Of a DNA stretch of 57,500 nt, positions 1 through 9,087 are shown piece by piece; within the stretch, counting starts at the first letter, position 1; the number at the start of each line of letters is the position of its first letter. The position numbers and the translations under genes are program-made. Source of the DNA: Nemertoderma westbladi (taxonomy: Eukaryota > Xenacoelomorpha > Nemertodermatida > Nemertodermatidae); assembly GCA_032718475.1 (NCBI GenBank), contig JAUCBJ010001984.1:1-57500 (forward strand), written 5' to 3'. The notes under the pieces are model-generated. The model was not told the DNA's origin. It was given only the letters and a program-made list of their open reading frames with translations, and did not search any database.

Positions 1-1210
1 CTGCAGCTGCCACTGCTGCTGCTACTGCCGCTGCCTTTCTGTCTTCTATACGTTTTTTCTTTACTTGTTCTTCTTGGACTCGTGTCAGGCGGAGTTGTTC
101 ATCAAATTTAGCCTGATTCGCAGCCCTCATTTCCACATCGATGGCATCCAACACAAGCTTGGTTCCTTCGCTATTAGGGCTAAGTCCATCTAACCTTCTC
201 CTCAACTCGTCATCACCTAAAAAACGCTGATAGTCTGACAGATAGATGTCAATGGCATCTCTCTTATGTGGTTTCTCTGCCGTCGCTTCACTTTCCACTT
301 GGGAAAAAGTGGCGTCTGTTGATTCTCCATGGGTTGATCGCTCCTCCAGCTGAGCTTTCCACTGAGCTGTTCCTTGAACCTGGAGATTCACCCTTTGAAA
401 CCAAGTCTTTACGGCGACTTGCAACGACGTGTCTTGTCTTCGTTTAGAAGCCTCCTCAAAGGCGGATAAGATTAGCCTAATTCGTAGAACTCTTTCTCTA
501 ACTTGATAAAGCAGCGATCCCTGCTCTTGAGGTCCTTGAGGTTGTTTAAACAGTTGTCTTTCTACTCGCTCCATAGAGCTGAAGAATCCCTGTGCGTATC
601 CGGCTGCAGACCTCTTCCATACAGCTGGATCGATGGTTTCCTTGGCTACTCCCATACGGTGTATGTCTTCCCAGGCAGCTTCTGATAAATCAAACGGGAG
701 TCCGGGTCCGGGGAAGTTCCATTGCGACTCGACAATAGACTTCAATTCTTCCCTCGTGTACCCCGCATAACTATCTCTAGTTGATCGTTGACTCCTCGCC
801 CAATCGATCTGGTGTTCTTCCACCGCGATCAATAACCTAGTGAGTACGGCTGCAGGAAGGATGAGAAGGGGATCCGTATAAACCGCATCCGTCATCTCTG
901 CTCCGCGCTCGGGTGTCAGCTCTACAGTATCCTCACTACTGGAGCTGCTGGGCCGCTGAGGAATAAGTTCTTGACTCGCGGGTTGTTGCTGTTCCGCTGC
1001 TTCTTGGTCCCGCTTGACCTGAGCTCGAGTGCCTATGATAGACCTACGATGTTGGACTAGCCTAGGTTCTGTTATTACTACTGGAGGGATGACCTTCCTC
1101 ACAGTGGGAGGTGAACTGAATTTACGACCAGACGGTTGTACGTCTCTATCTGAGTCGCAGATAGTTACATCTAATAAACTGTCTGACAGGTTCTGCTTAG
1201 TATCAGACAT
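1..1210 (-). CDS. Gag-like polyprotein ORF, 3' part off the left edge
   Basis: Reading the minus strand from an ATG at 1210-1208, I find 403 codons without a stop up to base 1, so the frame is open at the window edge and is a partial gene. The start is MSDTKQNLSD; a Ser/Glu/Gln-rich stretch follows, then a helical central part (for example WEDIHRMGVAKE and LYQVRERVLRIRLIL), and near the edge a highly charged run (RVQEEQVKKKRIEDRK) ending in poly-alanine encoded by GCA/GCT codons. There are no Cys-His knuckles, protease or reverse transcriptase in the visible part. Length, coiled-coil character, absence of introns and the nearby LTR suggest a retroelement gag or a capsid-like ORF, but the sequence is not close to a family I can name. 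A domesticated host gene is the alternative. The frame itself is certain; its function is an inference. Confidence 0.6.
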   Translation of the reverse strand, partial: MSDTKQNLSDSLLDVTICDSDRDVQPSGRKFSSPPTVRKVIPPVVITEPRLVQHRRSIIGTRAQVKRDQEAAEQQQPASQELIPQRPSSSSSEDTVELTPERGAEMTDAVYTDPLLILPAAVLTRLLIAVEEHQIDWARSQRSTRDSYAGYTREELKSIVESQWNFPGPGLPFDLSEAAWEDIHRMGVAKETIDPAVWKRSAAGYAQGFFSSMERVERQLFKQPQGPQEQGSLLYQVRERVLRIRLILSAFEEASKRRQDTSLQVAVKTWFQRVNLQVQGTAQWKAQLEERSTHGESTDATFSQVESEATAEKPHKRDAIDIYLSDYQRFLGDDELRRRLDGLSPNSEGTKLVLDAIDVEMRAANQAKFDEQLRLTRVQEEQVKKKRIEDRKAAAVAAAVAAA

Positions 1211-3372
1211 GACTATGTATACCGTTGAATGTCTACTGCTGTATTACAGTCTGAGTAAGTCTAGTAACTCAGTATTAACTACTAGCCTAGTAATTAATTA
1301 CCGGTACTGCTACTCAGTGTAGCGTGATATATAATATATTAGAATACCGGTATGCTTATAGTATATATAAGTATTATTACAGACTAGGTCTATCTCAGAA
1401 TACCGGTATAATTTTAGCACAAATATATATAAATATATAATAGGCCTATCGGGAATACCGGTATACAGCTTACAATTTGTAGTATATATAATTCTGGACT
1501 AGAATTAATTACAAGTACCGGTATAATTTCAGCCTAAATTTACAGAAATAAAGATAATAGGCCTATCGTAAATACCGGTATATCAATTATTTTAAATAAT
1601 TGAATTTCTGAACTTTAGGGTTACTTTGTTACTTTACTTACTTTATTACCGTTATTTGAACAGTAGTCCAACTGATATTGAGACCTAATTGTTGTATGGC
1701 AGGCCTACTATTTATAAATCGTTTGAGTTGATTTATAATATATATATACCCGTTTTAATGGGTTTTGTCAATGTTTGAAATAAATGTTATTATTTCTGGG
1801 GGGTAATCACTACACAAAGCGGTGCGCTTTCAATGAAGTGTTACTTATGAAACACTAAAACAAATAATACTAATTTACCTAAGTTACTTAATACTACAAA
1901 TTACGTACAATTCGGGTGAGATTACAATCTCTAAATAAACACAAAAATTTACAAAAAACACAAAATACGAATTTTTAGGGTAATTTTACAAGAAGTCTAC
2001 TAACCAGCCTAACAAAGGGTTAGAAATCTGGTTATTACAACGGACAGGGTACTACGGTATTTGAAATAATAAGTAGTAGTAAATACACTGCGTTGTCCAG
2101 ATAGGAAAATACCACCGCCTGACGACCTATAGCCGTATCGCTATAGGTTCTACGTTATGTATCACGGAGTGTTCCTACCTAGAAGTTAATAGAGCTAATC
2201 GAACGTGCCTATCAACCACTTTACAACACAAATATAATGTCTACACTAATTACTTCGGAAAGTACTGTACACTAAACCCTAAATTAGGTACGAGTACTTG
2301 TACAACAAATAATCAGTAGTTAAATATACTTGAACAGCTAAAAGAACCACGGCATCTGCTGGAGTGACCGATGCACAAAATCACCAGTCTTTACCTACGC
2401 CAAGCAGCCCGTGTAGTACCGAGGTTAATTTAACTATAGCGGTATGTATAACAAACACAATTACTGTAGGAACAAACTTGGGGAATGAATGTTGCGGATA
2501 ATCGCATAAACTCTGAATAATAAATATTACGCTACGCGTACAAACTACTCAAACAAAATGCAGACCGAACACTGACAGACTACTATCAAGCCTAAACAAA
2601 CTACGGTATATGCAGACTCCGAAATGATTAGGGAGTATGCGCTCTAACCCAGTAGTGCGACTTATTCTTTAGTTGGGGGTTTACCTTACAGCGTTCGCTG
2701 CCCCTACTTCCTAACCGTACTTAATCAGACAAATGATCTACACACACTGCAATCCGTTCAGACCTAACAACAGCCGGACAACTATCCAGCCTACAAATTA
2801 TCTAAATAAAATTATACGCTACCCGTACAGACTTACACAAACAAAGTACAGACTAAACGATGGCAGACTACTCTCAAGCCTAAATAAACTACAGGACATG
2901 CAGACTCCGAAATGATTAGGGAGTATGCGCTCTAACCCAGTAGTGCGACTTATTCTTTAGTTGGGGGTTTACCTTACAGCGTTCGCTGCCCCTACTTCCT
3001 AACCGTACTTAATCGGACAGGTGATCTACACACACTGCAATCCGTTCAGACTTAACAGCAATCAGACAACAGCTCAGCCTACAAATTGTCTGTACAATCT
3101 GATCAGGCTTACACGCCTTCTGTTCAATACTGGCCTACAAACAAATAAAACTTGACAGAAATAAGTAAAAATCTCAATAAAAAACCAGGGCGGGCCCTCC
3201 CTGATTAATTATTAAGGCCTACCGGTATATAATTATCAAAATCGAATAATACTGCTGTACCTGTACTGCTGTAGGTACCGGTCCGGGTGGTTAGGTAGTC
3301 AGGCCTACTGGGTACCGGTTGCCGGTACTTCAGCTTTATTGCCTACTGCAATACAGAAGCTATATCCTTTAA
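1211..3372. repeat. Repeat-rich leader between gag-like ORF and LTR
   Basis: No gene is visible in these 2.2 kb. Two tandem structures occupy much of it. At about 1345-1620 an imperfect ~112-bp unit is repeated about 2.5 times, each half carrying an AATACCGGTAT palindrome and an AATAGGCCTATCG end. At about 2526-3065 a unit of 288 bp is present twice; the marker GAAATGATTAGGGAGTATGC occurs at 2621 and again at 2909. If the ORF at 1-1210 and the LTR at 3373 belong together, this is the element's untranslated leader read on the minus strand. No tRNA-complementary primer site starting with TGG lies next to the LTR, so that link is not proven. Confidence 0.6.
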
Positions 3373-4553
3373 TGTTCGCGCTTTCAGACCTTTGGCAGTT
3401 TAACCCGCCAAATTAGGATGTCTTCTAGATATTAAATCGCTTTTTAGCCTATGACAAATATTTGATTCACTACACTAGTCGAAACCAATCTGTGCGCGAT
3501 CATTCACCCGCTGGATATTCCCGGGAGATTGGGTTCGACGGTTTAATTTTATTGCTATGTAAGCCTAATGTATTATTCGACTGACAGTATTATATAATCT
3601 CTGACAATATTATTCACCTTCGGGGAATATTAACAGTTCCTTTAGGACGTGGCGCTTTATCTATATAAACAGAGTTATGACTTAAACTACTCACAACGAT
3701 ATGGCTTAATTATAATTCACATATATGGCGCATTCTTTAGGAATTGCTTCTTTAACAGACTCACTCATACACAATGCTGCACAATACTGCACACTAATCT
3801 GCCAATCTTCACTGATTTTAGTCACATATAAAAGGAACACAGACTGACTCATGTAGGGTCTACCAAATAACATTAGATTCACTTCAAACCACTTTAACAT
3901 AAGTCACAATCGTTATTGATAACCTTTCTCTCTTACCTTCGGTATATCAAGAATATTGGGTGTCGGGGTTATTTCTCGTTATTCCAATATAATAATTCAT
4001 CAACAAATATAATGAATAACCGACAACAAATAGCAGTATGCAGTATTCACAGATCAATCGTGCCAGTTTGTTTTGAGTTAAGACAATCAGTCAGTCATCA
4101 GTTAAAGGATATATGTCCTTATGATTAAACCTACTAGTGTTGAGCTAAAAAGCAGAAAGCACAAAACACTAAAAAGCCGTTCTTTCGTGGCTTTGAAAAA
4201 CTCGTGACTACTGCTCTATACGAGGATACCAACTCCCTTATTCCACGAAGCTCCCGTTCAACACAGAGAAAGAGCAGTGAGATAGGAAATTTTCAGTTCA
4301 GTAGCCTGTGATAGGTCAAAATCAAGGCTAACTCAAATTCTATTGGGAGATACAAAAACAAGGCTATGACGCAACCTCCCTAGGCTTGTTGGCCGATTAA
4401 ACAGAGCCCAGATGCCTGCGTACAGCAAATCAGCCAATAAACTGGTAACTTGCACTATTTTTAGCTGTAGATCACTTTGAGAGTATTCTTAGCGACTGGG
4501 GGGGAACTGGCCAACAAGGCAAACGAATCAGTTAGCCCACAAAAGCTTTTACA
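3373..4553 (-). mobile_element. LTR (~1.18 kb) of a retroelement, copy 1
   Basis: The segment begins TGTTCGCGCTTTCAGACC and ends AAAAGCTTTTACA, giving TG...CA termini. It is nearly the same as the segment at 44196-45420, which is flanked by a 5-bp target duplication; that comparison fixes both ends. Outside it at 4554 lies an unrelated LINE fragment, inside it at 3372 lies the repeat-rich leader. The minus strand is given because the adjoining gag-like ORF reads leftward; however, a TATA-like CTATATAAAC at about 3659 and an AATAAA at about 4437 lie on the plus strand, so orientation remains open. An internal block near 4035-4105 differs completely from the sister LTR. Confidence 0.75.
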
Positions 4554-4842
4554 TCCCCCATCACTTTCGCGAGATTATCCCCATCTTCAAGGCCAGTGTC
4601 CTTTAGGAGGCGTCTCACTAAAGTCATGGGCTGTCCACCACACTTATTTTCTCCACGGGGTTGCCAAAGCACAAGATTGTGTACAGGCTGGTCATCACAG
4701 CGAAAACAATGTCCTGAAAAGCGGAGGCGGCTATGTTCTAGTGTCAAGCTTGGGGGAATCAACGAGACACCTCCAATGGTATTTATTGTCTGGTTAGAAA
4801 TATGTGCACTGTACATTACTTTCACCGATAACCTACTTACTC
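4554..4842 (-). mobile_element. 3'-proximal LINE fragment, cut by the LTR
   Basis: The minus strand encodes degraded pieces of the C-terminal region of the LINE that is intact at 49873-52891, including YSAHISNQTINTIGGVSL and LRFSGHCFRCDDQPVHNL. The match starts exactly at the outer LTR edge (4554), so the LTR element probably inserted into this LINE and the LINE tail should lie beyond the other end of that element, outside the window. It is old: many substitutions and a frameshift. A run of 24 C follows at 4867-4890. Confidence 0.8.
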
Positions 4843-5476
4843 ATTATAAATAGGCATACCCCCACACCCCCCCCCCCCCCCCCCCCCCCCGCATATAAAT
4901 GCTTTGGGTGGTATTTTATAAGTGGGAAATTATTTTTACATGGTGAAATAATATAAGTTATTTCTTCTTAAATTTGCTATACAATATTTCCGACATTCCT
5001 TATGAACGATATATAATGGATTTACCACATAAATTATGTCTGGCACATCTCAATTGAATCCATAGTAGAAACCAACGCAATCATGCTTCCATATTCACAT
5101 GGTTATAAACAGAGCAGTTTTAATGTTCTGCTGCATTATTAACACTTAGTGAATGCGTTCGTGGTAAGCTACAGTATATATGTAGCTAGCTAGTCATTTC
5201 AGATTATTTGACCTTTACAAGTTTAGTCTAGCCAGTTTGCTAGGAAATCAATATCTTCGGCTATCATCGGCCAGGGCCGATATCGTCTCGCTCCTGGCTA
5301 TGACAAGTTTTATCGCGTGCCTGCTCTGTGGTGCAGGATGAATCATGATAATAAAGTTTGCCTCAAAGAAGCTTTTTTATTTTGAAGCAAGTAGGCCTAT
5401 TCTCGATACGTTTATCAAACCTGTGGGAGCTGGTAGCAAACCCGGCGGGAAGCAACACTACAGTAAACGATAAAGG
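4843..5476. other. Intergenic, with a 24-nt poly-C tract
   Basis: Apart from the C homopolymer at 4867-4890 I see only AT-rich DNA and no coding signal, hairpin or repeat that I can define. Confidence 0.5.
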
Positions 5477-5994
5477 ATGCCAGAAGCGTGTGGACCTCTT
5501 CATAGATCGTGTTCGACCAGCTTAAACTCCACAGATACTCCCTTGGTAGATATAACTAGCGATCAACATGCTGCTGTTGATCATAATTATCATAAATCTA
5601 ATGATAATATTAATAATAAAAATAGCTTAATATTCCACGAATTAAATAAAATAGATCCTGACAGAGAAGTAGCGAATAAATATATTTGCTTGTGGCTAAA
5701 GCATAAGTCGAGGAATGTCCATTGAGAGTAATCAGGTGTAAACAATGTCGAGTAAGTTTCATACCTGACACCGACCCATTTGTGATAAAGGCGGTTGGAA
5801 TTCGGGAATATTATTACAAAGACGGTAAACTTGTTGGGAAGGCCGGCAATGTTTACTTGCATTTTTTATCAAAATCTTTGAAGGAATACGATCAGAAGTT
5901 TTATATCTCAAATGTGTATGTCAAGATAAGGAAGCCAACTATATCTTGTGAGATTCAGCGAAGCCTCCTCAAAATGAAGGGAACAATATTTTGA
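5477..5994 (+). pseudogene. Frameshifted small reading frame with a C-x2-C motif
   Basis: Two overlapping frames form one probable broken gene. The first, ATG at 5477 to TGA at 5723-5725, encodes 82 residues (MPEACGPLHRSC... ending LWLKHKSRNVH) with a low-complexity Asn stretch. The second frame is open from just after a TAA at 5704 to the TGA at 5992-5994 and encodes VIRCKQCRVSFIPDTDPF followed by a beta-rich stretch (GNVYLHFLSKSL, KFYISNVYVKI). It has no ATG of its own, so a frameshift between about 5704 and 5725, or an unseen intron, is needed to join them. The C-x2-C pair hints at a zinc-binding module as in transposon-associated proteins, but I do not recognise the family. Confidence 0.35.
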
Positions 5995-6363
5995 TAGTTT
6001 TGCTGATGTTTTTATATAGTTTCAAGATATTGTCTTTCAAGATTATAGACTTTCATCATATTGCGTTGATATCGGACTTTCTATTGGAAATTGCAGCGAC
6101 CTGAATGTCAAATGGAGATAATTATAACATCATAGAATTGATAATAATAAAAAATATGGCATGGAATATTGAAATAAAGAAAAATTAGGGTTTGTATAGG
6201 TAGAGAGGGTAGAGAGCCTTTCTACCCAGCATCAGCTGCGTAGCAATGCATCAGCGATCAGCTGATTTCTTTAAAGAACTCATAATATGAACGGATTGTG
6301 ATTGGTTTATTGTACCCTTGGACTTGGTGTTGTTATTGTTTCAGTCTGTCCTCCTGTCAGCCA
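5995..6363. other. Intergenic, nothing recognised
   Basis: AT-rich sequence followed by a short GC-richer stretch. I see no coding frame or repeat here. The last nine bases before the palindrome (GTCAGCCAG with its final G shared) form one copy of its target duplication. Confidence 0.5.
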
Positions 6364-6441
6364 GGGTAAATCTTTTCGACCTACGCGTAGGCCTACGCGT
6401 AGCTACGCGTAGGCCTACGCGTAGGTCGAAAAGATTTACCC
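6364..6441. mobile_element. Perfect 78-bp palindrome flanked by 8-9 bp direct repeats
   Basis: Bases 6364-6402 are exactly the reverse complement of 6403-6441, with no spacer. The arms run GGGTAAATCTTTTCGACC inward to nested CTACGCGTAG units. The element is flanked by the direct repeat GTCAGCCA(G), at 6356-6363 and 6442-6449, which is what a transposition target duplication looks like. Termini GGG...CCC and an 8-9 bp duplication match the larger element at 35717-36294. I read it as a minimal non-autonomous DNA element reduced to its terminal inverted repeats. Confidence 0.75.
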
Positions 6442-6449
6442 GTCAGCCA

Positions 6450-7605
6450 GTCCCTTTGTTCACTTTCTGCTGCCCCTGTCCTGTCTGCAGTGGTACCGGT
6501 ACACTGCCAGCGCAGTACACTACACAACAACCGCACTTCAGCACTTCACTCCAGCACTCCGTTCAGCCGTTTAGCACTTAACCTGAACAACTGAATAGTC
6601 TGATACAGTGATAGTGAATACACGACAGTCAGACAGTATATGGCAGACTGGTTCGGTTACGGTACGTACCGGTACCTACAGACCTACCTACTGAACTACT
6701 GACCTACAACTGAACAACTCTACTACCCGCTGACCGGAACAGTTACAGTACCGGTACTGCAGTCCACAGTACTACAGTACTGAACAAATTGTACACGTCA
6801 GCCGTCGTCATTCAGCAGTCTAACAGATGGACTGAACAGTAGTCTGGCTGTCTGGTACACTGGTAGTAGCCTACTGCAACTGCAGTACTGTAGTAGCTAA
6901 GTCAGTAAGTGAGTCCTGACAGCCTGATTAGTGCAGTAGTGAGTAGGCTAGAGGACAACCCAGCGCAGCCCCGACAGGCAGACAGGACAGCCCGACAGTG
7001 GACAGCAGTCAAATACGGCGGTGGTGATTTTTGCTTTGCGGCCACATTTACTTTTTCTGATATCTGGATATAATTCAGTTCCGGTAATTCAATTTCTAGT
7101 CATTTTTCTGATAATTTGCGGCCACATTTAGGTTTTCTGACAACAGATCGGCACTGGCATACTGGTCGTCGTCACAGAGTCAGGCAGTCTTGATTTCCGG
7201 GAGCGCCATCCGCGTTTTGTGATTTTCGAGAACGCCCCTCTCGAAATTGACGCGCCTTCATTCATTTTATTAAAGAAAGTACTGAAGTACCGGTAACTAA
7301 ACTAGCGCTGGTCACTGGTTACAGGACTGCCAGGCTGCCACAGTACAGCAAGGACGGTGTTCGATAGGCTACAGTTTCATTCAGTCATTTTTGCTCGTTA
7401 TTAATACAGTACTATTGGCTGTTTTGGTGTCTACTTTCAACTTTCCCTTGGCAGCTTGGTATAAGTTTTTTTTTCTACCGTAGGCCTACCGGCAACCGGT
7501 AACTTAGTTTTGTTTGTCTATTTACTATTTTGTATTTTAGTTAATATTTTACTCCCTTGACCTTCTACAATAAATATTAGGCCTATTGGTATTAAATACA
7601 GAAAT
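6450..7605 (+). promoter_or_regulatory. Presumed upstream/5' UTR region of the WIPI2-like gene
   Basis: No coding frame is visible. The stretch 6480-7000 is dense in GTAC, CAGTAC and ACCGGT motifs in low-complexity context. A direct repeat (TTTGCGGCCACATTTA) occurs at about 7037 and 7117. A short CpG-containing segment lies at about 7195-7260. Just before the ATG, a TTAAATACAG could act as a splice acceptor for a 5' UTR intron. No promoter element can be placed with confidence. Confidence 0.3.
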
Positions 7606-8952
7606 ATGGCTGGCGATTGGGATAACAGCAGTGTTCTCTTTGTAACGTTTAACCAGGACCTCTCTTCCCTGTCGGTCGGCACTACAACTGGTTACAAACT
7701 ATTCAACTTAAACTCGATCGATAAACTGGAACTTCTTTACGAAGGAACCGACGTCACCGATATAAATCGGGTGGAACGATTATTTTCCAGCAGTTTAGTC
7801 GCGCTGGTGAGTCTAAACGCCCCTCGCAAACTGAAAGTATGCCACTTCAAAAAGGGAACTGAAATATGTAATTATAGTTACGGGAACACCATCTTGGGTG
7901 TCCGTTTAAACAGACAGCGGTTGGTTGTCTGTCTGGAGGAATCCCTTTACATCCATAACATTCGCGACATGAAAGTGCTTCACACGATAAAGGAGACACC
8001 CCCAAACCCGCGCGGTGTTTGCGCTCTGAGCGCGGGATTGGGTGACGAATCAGCGGGTTTCCTCGCCTACCCGGGATCCAGTCAGATCGGCGAGATCCAG
8101 GTGTTCGACACGGTGGATCTCCGGGCCGTCACCATGATCCTCGCGCACGACAACCCGCTGGCGGCTTTGGCCTTCGACGCGTCGGGAACTCGTCTCGCTT
8201 CCGCGTCCGAGAAGGGAACGGTAATCCGGGTGTTTGCCGTTCCTTCCGGGGACAAACTCTTCGAGTTTCGACGCGGAATGAAGCGATGCGTCTCGATAAA
8301 CTGCCTCTGTTTCAGCGCGGACGCCCTCCTCCTCGCCGCCTCCAGTAACACAGAAACTATTCACATATTTAAACTGGAGACGCAACGCGACAAGCCGGCT
8401 GAGGAGCCGCAGACCTTTATGGATTACTTCAGTAAGGCGGTTGTCGGAGCCGCCTCGTATCTGCCGACTCAAGCCGCCGACGCAATCTCCCAGGTTCGAG
8501 ACTTTGCCACCGCGAAGCTACCGGTTTCCGGCCCCCGGAACGTCTGCGCGATCGCGACTATCGGGAAGGCGTGTCGGCTGGTCGTCGCCGCTACCGACGG
8601 CTGTTTGTATATCTACAACGTGGACACGGCCATGGGTGGGGAGTGTGTGTTGGTTAAGCAGCACCGGATAGACGGGGGGAAGGGGGAATGCTGGGGGGAA
8701 TCGCCGATGCGAAAACCCAGCCAATCGGGGGCGACAACGTACCCCGGCCAATCAGCTGCCGCTACTACGTACCCCGGCCAATCAGCTGCCGCTACTACCT
8801 ACCCCGGCCAATCAGCACCTGCTACGTACTCTGCCGCTACTGGACAACGAACCTTGTCTCCAAGGAAGCGGGAACCATCGCCCGGCGACGCTGGCTGTTT
8901 ACGATTGGATGACGAGAATGAATTCCCGCCGATGACGCACCAACCCGAATAA
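7606..8952 (+). CDS. WIPI2: WIPI2/Atg18-family autophagy protein (PROPPIN), intronless
   Basis: The 448-residue product is a PROPPIN, a seven-bladed beta-propeller that binds PI3P/PI(3,5)P2 on the phagophore and, in the WIPI2 branch, recruits ATG16L1 for LC3 lipidation. The diagnostic FRRG motif is at residues 221-224 ([18 protein letters not shown]). Other typical stretches are [20 protein letters not shown] (109-128), [20 protein letters not shown] (185-204) and [14 protein letters not shown] (246-259). The blade-6 loop (about 262-310) and the acidic tail [11 protein letters not shown] are as in vertebrate WIPI2. Family length is about 430-455, so the gene looks complete. The ATG at 7606 gives the family's N-terminus. 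Residues 376-407 hold a three-fold [10 protein letters not shown] repeat not known to me from WIPI2. Vertebrate WIPI2 has many introns; this copy has none in the coding region, so it is a retrocopy or an intron-loss gene. The intact frame argues that it is functional. Confidence 0.93.
   Translation: MAGDWDNSSVLFVTFNQDLSSLSVGTTTGYKLFNLNSIDKLELLYEGTDVTDINRVERLFSSSLVALVSLNAPRKLKVCHFKKGTEICNYSYGNTILGVRLNRQRLVVCLEESLYIHNIRDMKVLHTIKETPPNPRGVCALSAGLGDESAGFLAYPGSSQIGEIQVFDTVDLRAVTMILAHDNPLAALAFDASGTRLASASEKGTVIRVFAVPSGDKLFEFRRGMKRCVSINCLCFSADALLLAASSNTETIHIFKLETQRDKPAEEPQTFMDYFSKAVVGAASYLPTQAADAISQVRDFATAKLPVSGPRNVCAIATIGKACRLVVAATDGCLYIYNVDTAMGGECVLVKQHRIDGGKGECWGESPMRKPSQSGATTYPGQSAAATTYPGQSAAATTYPGQSAPATYSAATGQRTLSPRKREPSPGDAGCLRLDDENEFPPMTHQPE
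8733..8822 (+). repeat. 30-bp in-frame tandem repeat in the WIPI2-like tail
   Basis: Three units of about 30 bp, each with the core CCCCGGCCAATCAGC, encode the repeated [10 protein letters not shown] segment; a degenerate fourth (CCAGCCAATCGGGGGC) lies just upstream. The unit is a multiple of three, so copy changes keep the frame. It lies in the disordered part between the propeller and the conserved acidic tail. Confidence 0.85.
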
Positions 8953-8953
8953 A
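8948..8953 (+). terminator. AATAAA overlapping the WIPI2-like stop codon
   Basis: The stop TAA (8950-8952) lies inside an AATAAA hexamer. If used as a polyadenylation signal, the transcript would end before the minisatellite and have almost no 3' UTR. Only the hexamer is seen; use is inferred. Confidence 0.35.
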
Positions 8954-9070
8954 TCCGCGCCAATTATATACCGGTGTTATAAATACCGACAACAATTATA
9001 CTCCGGCGGATCCCGCCATATAATACCAACAATATTCTCCGCCCTTCAGCTCTAGAACTATCACAATATA

Positions 9071-9087
9071 CCCCCCCCCCCCCCCCC
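9071..9087. repeat. Poly-C tract bordering the minisatellite (left)
   Basis: Seventeen consecutive C directly before the first 34-bp unit; a similar run borders the other end at 13910-13929. Confidence 0.9.

Noticed and set aside
3706-4128. Small ORFs (64 and 70 codons) in the LTR
   Set aside because: A near-copy of the 64-codon frame occurs in the solo LTR only because the LTR is repeated; no protein features.
4477-4853. Plus-strand 85-106 codon frames
   Set aside because: Complement of the decayed LINE fragment on the minus strand.
8050-8912. Antisense and out-of-frame ORFs over the WIPI2-like gene
   Set aside because: GC-rich shadow frames of a well-conserved coding region.
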